NCBI GenBank assembly: GCA_024509875.1
Contig: JAMPIV010019845.1
Coordinates: 682,001-746,000 of the forward strand
DNA from: Oreohelix idahoensis
Taxonomy: Eukaryota; Mollusca; Gastropoda; Stylommatophora; Oreohelicidae
DNA: 64,000 nucleotides
Reading direction: 5' to 3'
Shown: positions 52,261 to 63,382 of the stretch, piece by piece
Layout of the letters: the number at the start of each line of letters is the position of its first letter
Position numbering within the stretch: the stretch's first letter is position 1
Position numbers and translations under genes: made by a program
The notes under the pieces: model-generated
Databases searched by the model: none
What the model saw: the letters and a program-made list of their open reading frames with translations, nothing else
Told to the model about the DNA's origin: nothing

Positions 52261-53115
52261 ATTGTAGAAACTAAGCACACACAAAAACTTGAGCAAATAT
52301 AGACACGTCATTTGAAGTAACGGGAAGACCTAGCATACATTTAAAACTTGAGTAAAAATGAACAAGTCAGTTGAAGTAACAGGAAGACCTAGCATACATT
52401 TAAAACTTGAGCACATATGGACAAGTCAGTTGAAGTAACAGGAAGACCTGGCATACATTTAAAACTTGAGCAGATATGGACAAGTCAGTTGAAGTAACAG
52501 GAAGACCTGGCATACATCTAAAACTTGAGCAAATATGGACAAGTCAGTTGAAGTAACAGGAAGACCTGGCATACATTTAAAACTTGAGCAAATATGGACT
52601 AGTCAGTTGAAGTAACAGGAAGATCTGGCATACATTTAAAACTTGAGCAAATATGGACAAGTCAATTGAAATAACAGGAAGACCTGGCATACATTTAAAA
52701 CTTGAGCAAATATGGACAAGTCAGTTGAAGTAACAGGAAGACCTGGCATACATTTAAAACTTGAGCAAATATGGACAAGTCAATTGAAGTAACAGGAAGA
52801 CCTGGCATACATTTAAAACTTGAGCAAATATGGACAAGTCAATTGAAGTAACAGGAAGACCTGGCATACATTTAAAACTTGAGCAAATATGGACAAGTCA
52901 GTTGAAGTAACAGGAAGACCTGGCATACATTTAAAACTTGAGCAAATATGGACAAGTCAGTTGAAGTAACAGGAAGACCTGGCATGCATTTAAAACTTGA
53001 GCAAATATGGACAAGTCAATTGAAGTAACAGGAAGACCCGGCATACATTTAAAACTTGAGCAAATATGGACAAGTCAATTGAAGTAACAGGAAGACCTGG
53101 CATGCATTTAAAACA
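52261..53115 (+). repeat. 59-bp minisatellite, about 14 units, possibly LINE-derived
   Basis: Units with CATACATTTAAAACTTGAGC, AAATATGGACAAGTCAGTTG and AAGTAACAGGAAGACCTGG. The leftmost unit reads CACACAAAAACTTGAGCAAA, close to the 5' start of LINE family B (43895-43930: CCACAAAAAACTTCAACAAA, then TATGGACAAGTCAAA). The right edge runs into a LINE-like shred. Confidence 0.93.
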
Positions 53116-53210
53116 TCATCAGCAGAAAACGAGGTGCAAACAATATTACATTAGTAAGAGATAAGCAAGGAAATCTCATCACGACAGCAGAGGGATAGGA
53201 AACAAGACTT
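53116..53210 (+). pseudogene. LINE-like shred
   Basis: One frame reads RGANNITLVRDKQGNLITTA, the usual linker between endonuclease and reverse transcriptase in RTE-like LINEs (compare LIKDKNGKLLSN at 45315-45350). Too short to assign to a family. Confidence 0.6.
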
Positions 53211-54600
53211 GATGTGTACTGTCACTGGATATTGACTGGTATATCATGCTGTAATATGATTTATCGCGAATGTGTGACATGGAAGTTCGTCAAGGTGGAC
53301 ATCTGTGTAGCAGTGCAGACTTGTATCACAATAGGTAACGTACAAGAGTGTGTGGTGCATTCATCACATTGAAAGGTGTAGATGTGGAGTTGATGGAATC
53401 ATATGTTGTACTTGTTATAGATATGGAGTCGAAATATAGGTGAACAGCTGTGTACGTTTTCATCATTTATTATAGTCACAGCAACAGGACGTAGACAACT
53501 CCATATAAGCATGACACAGGAACATGGCGGATATGAAAACAGTTCACTACAATGGCATGTACATAAGTTCCAATAATTATATGATTATCATAGTGTTGCA
53601 GATTCCAATATATCTCTCAGTCCACAACTAGCAGAAAAACCTCGTATTACACAACGGGTAAATACTGTATAAATATTCAACAGTTTCATACTGACTCATC
53701 TTAAGTCATTCTTCTTAAGTCGACCTCCCAAACATAGCGGGCGACGAAATTAGCATAGTCCATCCCTCTAATCGGACGTATCGAAGATAGGCTGTCCTTT
53801 CGAAGATAGTCTTATACAACTCCCTTGTACATCAGGCGAGTTTTCATTTTCAAAGTTATAATAGCAATAACTAATAACCTATCTGTTCTTCCACTCCAGA
53901 TAGTTATATATATTAGACCTCTATCAAACAGTAAACACTGTGGATTCCTCTTCTGTAGACATAAGTGTCTAAGTTCAAAATATACCGCTAATCATGCGGG
54001 TTGTAGAATACTATCTATACTCCTGGGTTTCTGTGCGTACATCAAAAAACAGTCTTAGATGGCTCCATCGAGCGTAACAAGAAGAATACTCTGCCTTTCA
54101 ACCATTTGTGAGCTCTTGTCACTGGTTGACCCAAAATGCGTTCAGCTTACTCTGTGAACAAAAGAAGTGTGAAAGTTTCGTCTGTTACCTTGCTACGAAT
54201 TCCTGACACAACTTAGAAGCAACTGCCGTCTTCCTGACTAACAGAAATAACACAGGGGACTTTCAATAACAGTGGAAGAGTTTCCATCCCCAGAGGCAAT
54301 GCAGAGAAGTAACTAGACATTCCGTCTGACAGACCCAGAACAACAAAATGGCCTCCCGCCGGAAATCTTCTACACACTCTAGTTTGGACATGCGCAGTTC
54401 GCATCCCCTCTGACCTATCCAGTCAGCTGGTATAACCTGTTAAGGACAGTAACTACATATTTACTTTCCCTCAAAGCAAAAGATGAGTATTCGCCCTTAG
54501 ATTATGGTTCCAATGAAAAATACATTAGACCCAAAAAATCTTATTCAAAATATTTCCAAACATAACAAGTATACAGACAGACTACATTATCAGTTATGAA
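53211..54600. other. PDCL intron 4, nothing recognised
   Basis: About 1.4 kb of non-repetitive sequence with mixed composition. No gene or transposon motif. The 77-codon frame at 53825-54058 has no motif that I recognise. Confidence 0.4.
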
Positions 54601-54619
54601 AAACTGCACGTAACAAGCA

Positions 54620-55310
54620 TACATAGGGACAGTTTATGGAAAATACTGAGGGCTTATGGAATTCCAAGCTGCATAGTGTCAATCATAAAAAGCCTCTATG
54701 CCAACTTTACGTGTAGCGTTGGGCAGAGCAACCTAACCTTTGAGGTGAAGACAGGAGTACGACAGGGATGCCCTTATCAACCACTCTATTTTTAACAGTC
54801 ATAGACTGGGTGATGCGCCAGACAACAGAGGGCAGTCCAAGAGGAATAAGATGGACTACATTTTCTACATTGGAAGATCTGGAATATGCAGATGACATTG
54901 CACTACTAGCACATTCACATCAACACATCCAGGAAAAAACAGATAGACTTAATAAGTATAGCCAGCAGGTGGGCTTGAACATCAATCTAAAGAAGACAGA
55001 GGTCATGACGCTCAATGTGAGCAACCCTGAGCCCATATCAGTAAGGAATCAGCAACTGGTACAGACAGACACCTTCACATACCTAGGAAGCATAGTAACA
55101 CCAGACAGCGGGGCAGGCAAAGACATCAACATCAGAATGAATAATGCAAGAACAGCCTTTTTTAGCCTAAACAACATCTGGAAGTCCTCTCAATACAGCA
55201 CAAGCACAAAATAAGATTATATCAGAGCTGTGTGCTTTCTGTGCTTCTCTATGGTGCGGAATGCTGGAGAGTTACAGAGAAGGAAATGTCTAAATTGTCC
55301 TCTTTTCACA
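54620..55310 (+). pseudogene. LINE family D reverse transcriptase (frameshifted)
   Basis: FEVKTGVRQGCP near 54740, then a frameshift into the open frame 54768-55214: LTVIDWVMRQTTEGSPRGIR, LEDLEYADDIALLAHSH with the Asp pair, VGLNINLKKTEVMTLN and FTYLGSIVTPDSGAGKDINI. It continues as SVLLYGAECWRVTE to the insertion. The RT palm upstream is off or eroded. Confidence 0.88.
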
Positions 55311-56162
55311 CAACATTCATTCATTCATTCATAACCCTCCACTCCCAAAGGAGCATAGGCCTTCAACAAACACATGCCAAGTCCTCCTGTCCCGTGCCAT
55401 CATCTCAAGTTCTTTCCATGTTCTCCTCATCATTTTCACCTCAGTTTCCAACTCTCTTCTCCATGTACTTCTTAGTCTTCCTCTGCCTCTCTTGCCCTGG
55501 GGGTTCCAGAACAAGGACTGCCTTGTAATGCTATCAACAGGTTTCCTCAGTGTGTGTCCTATCCATCGCCCTCGTCTTCTTCTCATCTCTTGTTCCACTG
55601 GCACTTGTCTAGTTCTTGTCATCAGTTCCACGTTGGTAACCTTGTCATACCATTTTAATCCCTCTATTCTACGCAAGCACCCATTTATGAAAGTCTGTAG
55701 CTTTTTGGTTGTTGTCTTTGTTGATCTCCATGTCTCCGAGCCATACAATAGGACTGACTTCACATTTGAGTTGAAGATTCTTATTTTCGTGTTGGATCCG
55801 ATTTCTCTTGATCTCCATATATTTCCCAATGCAATGAAAGCTCCTCTTGCCTTTTGTATTCTTATTTTGATATCGCTGTCTGTCCCTCCAACTTTGTCTA
55901 TATTACTGCCAAGATATGTGTCTGATTCTACATCTTGAATTGGTGTTTCTTCAAGTTCAACCCTGTTATCATTACCTGCATTTATTCTCATTATTTTTGT
56001 CTTTTCCCTGTGTATTTTCAGACCCAATTGCTGTGACCTCTCATCGAGTGTTTTCAATTTGTCCTGCATCTGATTACGGTTATGGGACAGAAGAGCCAAG
56101 TCATCAGCAAAATCCAGATCATCCAACTGCTTAGTCAGAGTCCACTGGATTTCACACAACAT
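55304..56162 (-). mobile_element. LINE family B, 5'-truncated, with 13-bp target duplication
   Basis: Insert 55317-56149 flanked by TTTCACACAACAT at 55304-55316 and 56150-56162. On the minus strand it begins inside the RT (IQWTLTKQLDDLDFADDLAL) and ends in ATTCATTCATTC (plus sense), the ATGA-type tail. The 277-codon frame (56162-55329, its first codons in flank) is open across the RT end and the C-terminal segment, RWIGHTLRKPVDS to FVEGLCSFGSGGL. It is nearly identical to 46170-46992. Confidence 0.95.
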
Positions 56163-56578
56163 GCCTAAGAAAAATTCACCGAATCTTTTGGCCGAATACC
56201 ATCACCAACCAAGATCTGCTTACTCGGAGCAAGCAAGAGGACATGCACACCATCATAGCTGGCAGACGCTGGGAGCTGGTTATGCGACGGCCACCTGCGC
56301 CAAAATGGTCTTCAGAAGAGACCCCGGATGCCATCACAAGAACAGCTATGCTTTGGACCCCTGAAGGAAAACGAAAGAGAGGCCGACCAAAAACCTGGCG
56401 GAGGACTGTGGAGGCTGAGATGCAAAGAATGAACCAGAGTTGGGGCACTGTACAAAGGATGGCCACCGATCGAGCAAAGTGGAATCAATTTGTTGTTGCC
56501 CTACAAGACGCCACTAGGCGTGATGGCGCCGTGGGGACGCTGCAAAGCTTTGACGGTGGTTGCCGGTCTGCATGGTAG
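56163..56578 (+). pseudogene. LINE family D C-terminal segment
   Basis: Continues the family D frame after the insert: CLRKIHRIFW-type start near 56163, then MHTIIAGRRWELVMRRPPAP, GKRKRGRPKTWRRTVEAEMQ and WNQFVVALQDATRRDG. Homologous to 8795-9110. Confidence 0.88.
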
Positions 56579-56584
56579 TCTTGT

Positions 56585-56905
56585 TATGTTCTTCACAAAG
56601 TGTCTGTAGTCTTGTAGTGTCAATGGTCACTGTTCTCACATACAGTGTCTGATTAAGTCTGTTTGAGTGTTTCACTGTAGTCTTGTTGTATTCACATAGT
56701 GTCTGTAGTCTTGTGTTCACATAGTATCTGAAGTCTTGTGTTGACATGGTGCCTGTAGTCTTGTTGTGTTCACTGTAGTCTTGTTGTGTTCACATAGTGT
56801 CTGTAGTCTTGTTGTGTTCACATAGTATGTGTAAACTTGTTTTGTTCACTGAGTGTTTGTAATCTTGTTTTGTTCACAAAGTATATTTAATCTTGTTTTG
56901 TTGTT
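56585..56905. repeat. Degenerate repeat of about 28 bp, roughly 10 units
   Basis: Units of the type TGTAGTCTTGTTGTGTTCAC plus ATAGTGTC with deletions and substitutions. It ends about 30 bases before the acceptor of PDCL exon 5. Confidence 0.85.
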
Positions 56906-56935
56906 TGATCTGATTATTAGTCTTTGTCTTTACAG

Positions 56936-57049
56936 TCAGTAGCAGCTTGTGAATCTATGAATGGTTGTCTCATCTGTCTGGCCAGTGAATACCCGACTAT
57001 AAAGTTCTGCAAAATCTCAGCTGCAGAATCCAGGATGAGTTTCAAATTT
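56936..57049 (+). CDS. PDCL: Phosducin-like protein, coding exon 5
   Basis: Acceptor TTTACAG and donor GTAAGT, 38 codons, phase 0. It encodes ESMNGCLICLASEYPTIKFC, which matches the EAMNGCMICLAAEYPAVKFC-type block of the family, then KISAAESRMSFKF. This is the central thioredoxin-like segment. Confidence 0.96.
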
Positions 57050-58940
57050 GTAAGTAACTCATAGATTAAAAATCTGGTCATTCAGAAGTCCAGGAGCTTG
57101 AGTTTTCATATTTGTATAGTGTCGATAGTGAACGAAACTCACTGTAATAGATACCTTTCAGACGCTGCGGTCGCAATTGCTCGAATAATATGTCAAGACC
57201 GACCGTGCTAGTCGTTTTTAGTTTTTTAGCTATATCTAGTGGGTTCGGGCATGTTATCGTAAATGTGATGGGCCATGATATACACTCAGAAACCGCCGGT
57301 TACCTAGGCAGTGAGTACATTAACTTGTCTCGCTATGGACGCAGACCCTCAAAGTCACCTGAGAGAGAGTTAGCATTCGAGTTTTTTATTCTTATAGAGA
57401 GATAATGTGGGTACTTACGCATTTATATCATGAATAGGAAATCATGAACCATAAGTGGGATCCAGGATTGTATATGCTCACTCCATATCCCATGATCTCA
57501 CCCCCGGATAAAACTATAATTTTTATAACATTATTCGCTCGAAGATTCGCCCCAACAGTAATCACCCATGCATTATTGACAAATCGTTAAAACTTACGTT
57601 GGCATCTTTCGCTGCACCTTTAAATATGTGTTTACACCATGCACATTCCTAACCCTCGGATACTCCTTCACGCTCTCCGTGTTACAACTTATGCTCTCAC
57701 ACTCTCGAGTATGAATGTCCTCCCCCCCACGCTTTTTTACAGTAAAGTGCGATCCGCTTATTTTCTGTGAATTTTTTTAAGCGAACTCTAACAAGCGAAA
57801 TACTCGCGGGAGCATTTCACACCAGCTCTAATAGCGAATCGCCCTCTTGGATTCTGACGCCAGTGCGGAACCTCACTAGGATCTTCATGTGTCTGGGATG
57901 GAGATTTTTGAGTCAGAATATAATAAAGCGCGTTAATATTCGGTTCTATCCGGAATATGGTAGGTGAACAGAGATCGACTCCGAAACGTGAAATGGAATG
58001 TCATCTTCGCTGCTAGTATATAAAGTACTCTCACTGGGAGATGGATTAGAGTTTATAGGAGTAGATGTTATAACATTAGGACATTACGGAAACATCATTA
58101 ATCGAACAGAAAAAAAAAACATGAATATAATGTTACATTGGGTCTTCGCAGCGCCCAGGTAAGTCGGCACCAAACCATATAACCCCTTCCTCGAATGTCA
58201 CTGTCATATGCTGACATGTGCGCGACGTTTGTGCTGGTTGCTACTGATGATGCCGCACAAAACTAAAAACCCCTTAACGAAAAACCCCATCGTTCATTTG
58301 ATAAAAAACCCACACATCCACCTTACCACCCCCCCCCCCTTGGTCTAAAATCAGAGACAACTGGCCTTCATTTTGATATGCAAGAGATATTTCCATCGAC
58401 GCTAAATTTGCCAACCAGTTACTTGAGCACGTTTGTTGGTTATTTTACAATATTTCTTTCTTTGTTTAAATTTTTTTATTTTTCATTTTCATTAGAATTT
58501 CTTTTACTCTTTGGATAATCACATCATTATCATTAAATACAATGTGCGATGATGTACTCTCGCTAAGTATAGTGTATAAAATGAGTTACCTCTCCGATCA
58601 ATATACGCGTCCCTCCGCTGTGTTCTCAATGTGTATCATACTTGTGTCTTGTTTTCTCAATGTCTACTCCTATCACACATCTAAAACTGATGTACACAAA
58701 CAAATTTTTATATCATCAGATTCACCAATATAATTTTTATTTTATTATACCAATATAAATTCCAGAAAAATTATAGCAAATTCTCTGATCCTGACCAAAG
58801 ACATCAACACAAAAAACTATAGTCATTACAAGTCACCCACTATAAAAACGGGGCATTGTGAAAAAGAATGCAGCTGCAGGGGAAGTTTTCTGGAAGAGAA
58901 TGCAGCGTGCTAAAGGTTAAAATCTCAGCATCAGAGCCCA
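57050..58940. other. PDCL intron 5, unassigned non-repetitive sequence
   Basis: About 1.9 kb without arrays. An intronic open frame at 57190-57405 (71 codons) starts with MSRPTVLVVFSFLAISSGFG, which looks like a signal peptide, but has no known domain, promoter or splice context. A C run lies at 58330-58340. Confidence 0.4.
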
Positions 58941-58944
58941 GTAT

Positions 58945-59865
58945 GAGATAAATGTTAACATTATCATCTGTTTAATTATTCTGTGATGACAGTTGAGGTA
59001 ATTGTTATCATTATCATCTGTTTAATTATTCTGTGATGACAGTTGAGGTAAGTGTTAACATTATCATCTGTTTAATTATTGTATGATGACAGTTGAGGTA
59101 AATGTTAACATTATCATCTGTTTAATTATTCAGTTATGACAGTTGAGGTAAATGTTAACTTTATCATCTGTTTAATTATTCTGTGATGACAGTTGAGTTA
59201 AATGTTAACATTATCATCTGTTTAATGTTTCTGTGATGACAGTTGAGGTAAGTGTTAACATGATCATCTGTTTAATTATTCTGTGAAGACAGTTGAGGTA
59301 AATGTTAACATTATCATCTGTTTAATTATTTTATGATGACAGTTGAGGTAAATGTTAACATTATCATCTGTTTAATTATTCTGTAATGACAGTTAAGGTA
59401 AGTGTTAACATTATCATCTATTTAATTATTCTATGATGACAGTTGAGGTAAGTGTTATTATTATCATCTATTTAATTATTCTATGATGACAGTTGAGGTA
59501 AGTGTTAATATTATCATCTATTTAATTATTCTATGATGCCAGTTGATGTAAGTGTTAATATTGTCACCTATTTAATTATTCTATAATGACATTTGAGGTA
59601 AGTGTTAACATTATCATCTATTTAATTATTCAGTGATGACATTTGAGGTAAGTGTTAACATTATCATCTATTTAATTATTCTATGATGACAGTTGAGGTA
59701 AGTGTTAATATTATCATCTATTTAATTATTCTATGATGACAGTTGAGGTAAGTGTTAATATTGTCATCTATTTAATTATTCTATAATGACATTTGAGGTA
59801 AGTGTTAACATTATCATCCATTTAATTATTCTATGACAGTTGAGGTAAGTGTTAACATTATCATC
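58945..59865. repeat. 50-bp minisatellite, about 18 units
   Basis: Units with AATGTTAACATTATCATCTG, TTTAATTATTCTGTGATGAC and AGTTGAGGTA. Left units have ATCTG and right units ATCTA, so sub-blocks are visible. Confidence 0.96.
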
Positions 59866-59869
59866 ATTT

Positions 59870-60005
59870 CCCATTTTGCTCCTCATGGAGCATGGAGCCA
59901 CCCCTTGCAGGAAACCTGCACTAAAACATTTAAGTGTTCTTACAGCGGTGGTGTCTATAGCAATTTGTTTGACATGATAAGATTTCTAACTCCATGTTTA
60001 GGTAA
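59870..60005. repeat. Dispersed repeat fragment related to 23830-23960
   Basis: GGTGTCTATAGCAATTTGTT followed by ACATGATAAG matches GGTTTCTGTAGCAATTTGTT followed by ACATGGTAAG at 23910-23940. A CTCATGGAGCATGGAGCCACC segment lies on the left. Confidence 0.6.
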
Positions 60006-60715
60006 GTATATAACTGTTTTACTTGAGAATTCTTGACTAGTTTTTGTTTTGATGTCATTATGTAAAATTTGTATGAATTTGATGGAACAAACCTTTAAAA
60101 AAGTATGACATTGTTTGTTAAAACTAATAAGGATAGGACATTGTAGGTGCTGTTTATATTTTTGTATTGACACAGAAGTATGATACTGTGTGTTACGTAA
60201 TAAATAAAATAGGAAGTATGCTATTGTTTGAGAAATATCTAGACCAGTAGAAAGGTAGACAGCATAGAAATGGATTGAAAGAGCAGGTCATTTCCAACTG
60301 GAGAGAGGTCATCAAGGACAGAATGAATTAACTTTATTTGAAACCAGAGATCTTCAAGAATTGCCTTCTACAGCTTATTTAAATGTTACAAAGGGGAAAG
60401 ATCACATCACATTAAAGAAGTGAGGAGTTCTGTATTTGGAGTAATCATTTCAACTGTTCATCTGGAAATTAGATTATGTTGTAAAAAGGAGGTTTTGTCG
60501 CGTGGAGAAATAACATTAAGGATTTAGGAAATAAGGTTTTATCACTTAGGGAAACTAGATTATGGTGTAAAAATTAGGCTTTGTCGCTGGGAGAAATAAA
60601 ATTCAGGATTTAGGAAATAAGGTTTATCACTTAGAGAAACTAGATTCTCAATCTGTGGAAATTAGTTTTTGTTGCTGGAGAGTCTAAATTCTGTACTTGT
60701 GTATTACCATTTCAG
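60006..60715. other. PDCL intron 5, nothing recognised
   Basis: AT-rich. Around 60470-60670 the words TTAGATTATG(T)GTAAAAA and AGGATTTAGGAAATAAGGTT recur two or three times, a weak 100-110 bp periodicity. No gene. Confidence 0.45.
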
Positions 60716-60840
60716 GCAGTGGAAGGTGTACCTGCATTGCTTGTGTACAAAAACAAAGAACTTATTGGCAATTTTATTCGCTTGAGGGATGAATTTGGGG
60801 ATGATTTCTTTGCTTCTGATGTCGAGAGCTTTCTTCAAGA
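60716..60840 (+). CDS. PDCL: Phosducin-like protein, coding exon 6 (3' end of gene not in window)
   Basis: Acceptor ATTTCAG and donor GTAAGT, 41 codons plus 2 bases. It encodes GVPALLVYKNKELIGNFIRL, then DEFGDDFFASDVESFLQE, the last conserved block of the thioredoxin-like fold (mammalian ALPALLIYKGGELIGNFVR). In mammals about 27 further residues follow. I found no acceptor with a matching continuation up to 64000, so the last exon should lie to the right. Confidence 0.95.
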
Positions 60841-61254
60841 GTAAGTGAACCTGTCTGTCTTGACATTTAATGTTCTTGGTTGTATAATTCCTCAGCTTCT
60901 TCCAGTGTCCTGGAGTTCATTATTATGTTTACACACAATATTCTGCTAAGGTAAAGAATACAAAACATAAGCTGGCAACTCGGTCTGTTCTTATCAATTT
61001 AATTATGTTTTTATTTGTTACAAGTTCCTAAGTAACAGTTTATGGTGGTTATAGAAAGTGTTTAGTTATTTGTATTTGTGATCCAGCTGTATAGTTTTGT
61101 GTAACCTAAGAAATAAGGTTTCTGTAACATTGTAGGAAAAGATAATTGTCAGAAATCGGAAGATACAACACACCTAGATACCAATAGAGTATGAGAATTG
61201 ACAAAACATAGTGATTATTTATTTCTTTTAACATTTGTCATCTGACTGCTGATA
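60841..61254. other. PDCL intron 6, nothing recognised
   Basis: AT-rich, unassigned. Confidence 0.4.
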
Positions 61255-61943
61255 ATTTACTAGTTTTAGAAAATGTGTGTCGCTGTATGATTTCTAATTT
61301 ACAAGTCTTAGAAAATGTATGTCAATATATGATTTCTAATTCACTAAATTTAGAAAATGTATGTCAATATATGATTTCTAATTTACTAGTTTTAGAAAAT
61401 GTGTGTCAGTATATGATGTCTAATTTACCAGTTTTAGAAAATGTGTGTTGCTGTATAATTTCTAATTTACTAGTTTTAGAAAATGTATGTCACTATATGA
61501 TTTCTAAATTACTAGTCTTAGAAAGTGTATGTCACTATATGATTTCTGATTACTAGTTTTAGAAAATGTATGCCACTATATGATTTCTAAATTACCAGTT
61601 TAGAAAATGTATGCCACTATATGATTTCTAAATTACCAGTTTAGAAAATGTATGCCACTATATGATTTCTAAATTACCAGTTTAGAAAATGTATGCCACT
61701 ATATGATTTCTAAATTACCAGTTTAGAAAATGTATGCCACTATATGATTTCTAAATTACCAGTTTAGAAAATGTATGCCACTATATGATTTCTAAATTAC
61801 CAGTTTAGAAAATGTATGCCACTATATGATTTCTGAATTACCAGTTTAGAAAATGAATGCCACTATATGATTTCTGAATTACCAGTTTAGAAAATGTATG
61901 CCACTATATGATTTCTAAATTACCAGTTTAGAAAATGTATGCC
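61255..61943. repeat. 41-42-bp minisatellite, about 16 units
   Basis: Left units of 42 bp (AATTTACTAGTTTTAGAAAA, TGTATGTCACTATATGATTT, CT) are diverged. Right units of 41 bp (TTACCAGTTTAGAAAATG) are nearly identical, so the right side expanded most recently. A lone related unit lies at about 63400-63440. The plus-strand open frame at 61275-61556 is an artefact. Confidence 0.95.
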
Positions 61944-63159
61944 TGTGACGTTATGTTTTAAAGAGGAGAGAGTGATTGAGTGAAGGTGTGTGGATGAATA
62001 AAAGAGTGACAAAGAAGCAGACGCTATTCTATGAAGAACGTCTGCTGTCCACTGACACATGAAAGAACACTTCTCTCTCTCTTAATCAGGGCAGTTCCTT
62101 TTTAAGAACGTGAAAATGGAGGTTATAAGAATAGTAAAACTTGCCTCTTAGTGAATCTACAGAGAGATTACTGAAAAAATATAGAATTTAGGCAGAGGTT
62201 TAGGCATTCTTGTCACACTTTATCCCTTCCATGACTTCTGTAATTATATTGTCATCAACAATTACAGTGTGTTTTGGCTTGTTCCCCCAGGTAAAAGGAT
62301 AAAAGACTATCTTATTACTAAAAATGTTTACATTCAACAAAAATGTGACACAAAGAAAATAAAACAGACTCAATGTTTTTGATTTAAACAAATATCAAAT
62401 AGAATTTCCAAAAGAAATATAGTGTTAAAGAAAACCCAATCTATAGTGTTGTTTTTTACAAATATAAAATTCAAGTGTTACTTTGAATGACACCAAATGT
62501 GACAAAAATGGAAATCTAATTTATGTTTTGGTATCTTTTCAAATACAATAGAATTGTTACTTTGACTATGTTACTTTGACTATGTTAGGTAGTGTGTTAT
62601 AAAGAATGTTTTCTTCATTTGGACATATGTATAAAACTTCTCAATGCTGGTATGGTATACTCAGCTTTCTAATTTGTGTGTGTCTGCCTGGCTCTAAGGT
62701 TAGCCAAGTGTTGCTGGTCTCCTGAAGTGTTGGACTTCTGCAGGACTCCGGGGTAATGGTGTCAGGCTCCTTTTGCCTTTCCACATTTTGGCCCTCAAGA
62801 TTCCAGCTGTTATGTACCGACATTAAGGCTGGAGAGCAAATATATGTAACATTGCCGTAGTCAGTGCTAAGCTGCAACACATTTTTTCCCACACTGCTCT
62901 GAAGGACTCAGTCCATCAGATAATTTATGTCCCCGACTAAAGCGGGTATCATTCCAGTGCGACATTGTAACCTCGTTTACCACCTTTTCCGCCTCACTTT
63001 GACTTTATTAGTTTAGAATGTCTTGCTTGCCTTGCTGAGCAAAAACATAGCAGATATGAAGATCATAACTGTGGAATTCTGTCTTGCATTTAAAGCATGA
63101 AGAAAACAGTGGGTGTTAATTAACTCTCGATAAATAGTATATAAGAAGTTGCGAAGCTG
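61944..63159. other. PDCL intron 6, unassigned
   Basis: No gene or element recognised. The minus-strand open frames at 62200-62391 and 62641-62892 have no motif. Confidence 0.4.
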
Positions 63160-63382
63160 ACCATTCACTAGGGAACAAGAGTTGAGAAGCTGGCATTCAC
63201 CAGGGAACAAGAGTTGAGAAGCTGGCATTCACCAGGGAACAAGAGTTGAGAAGCTGGCATTCACCAGGGAACAAGAGTTGAGAAGCTGGCATTCACCAGG
63301 GAACAAGAGTGGAGAAGCTGGCATTCACCAGGGAACAAGAGTTGAGAAGCTGGCATTCACCAGGGAACAAGAGTTGAGAAGC
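63160..63382. repeat. 32-bp minisatellite, 7 units
   Basis: Units GGCATTCACCAGGGAACAAG plus AGTTGAGAAGCT, nearly identical. The first unit reads CCATTCACTAGGG. Confidence 0.96.

Larger units (their letters stand above)
54610..56578 (+). mobile_element. LINE family D, 3' two-thirds, split by a family B LINE
   Basis: Reverse transcriptase from about 54620 to 55310 and C-terminal tail from 56163 to 56578, separated by a family B insert (55317-56149) with a 13-bp target duplication. The 3' end resembles 8480-9156 and 37146-37356, although the GAA tail is not obvious here. Confidence 0.9.

Noticed and set aside
58900..58920. TTAACCTTTAGCACG on the minus strand as a piggyBac end
   Set aside because: I could not find a matching opposite end with TTAA in the preceding 2 kb.
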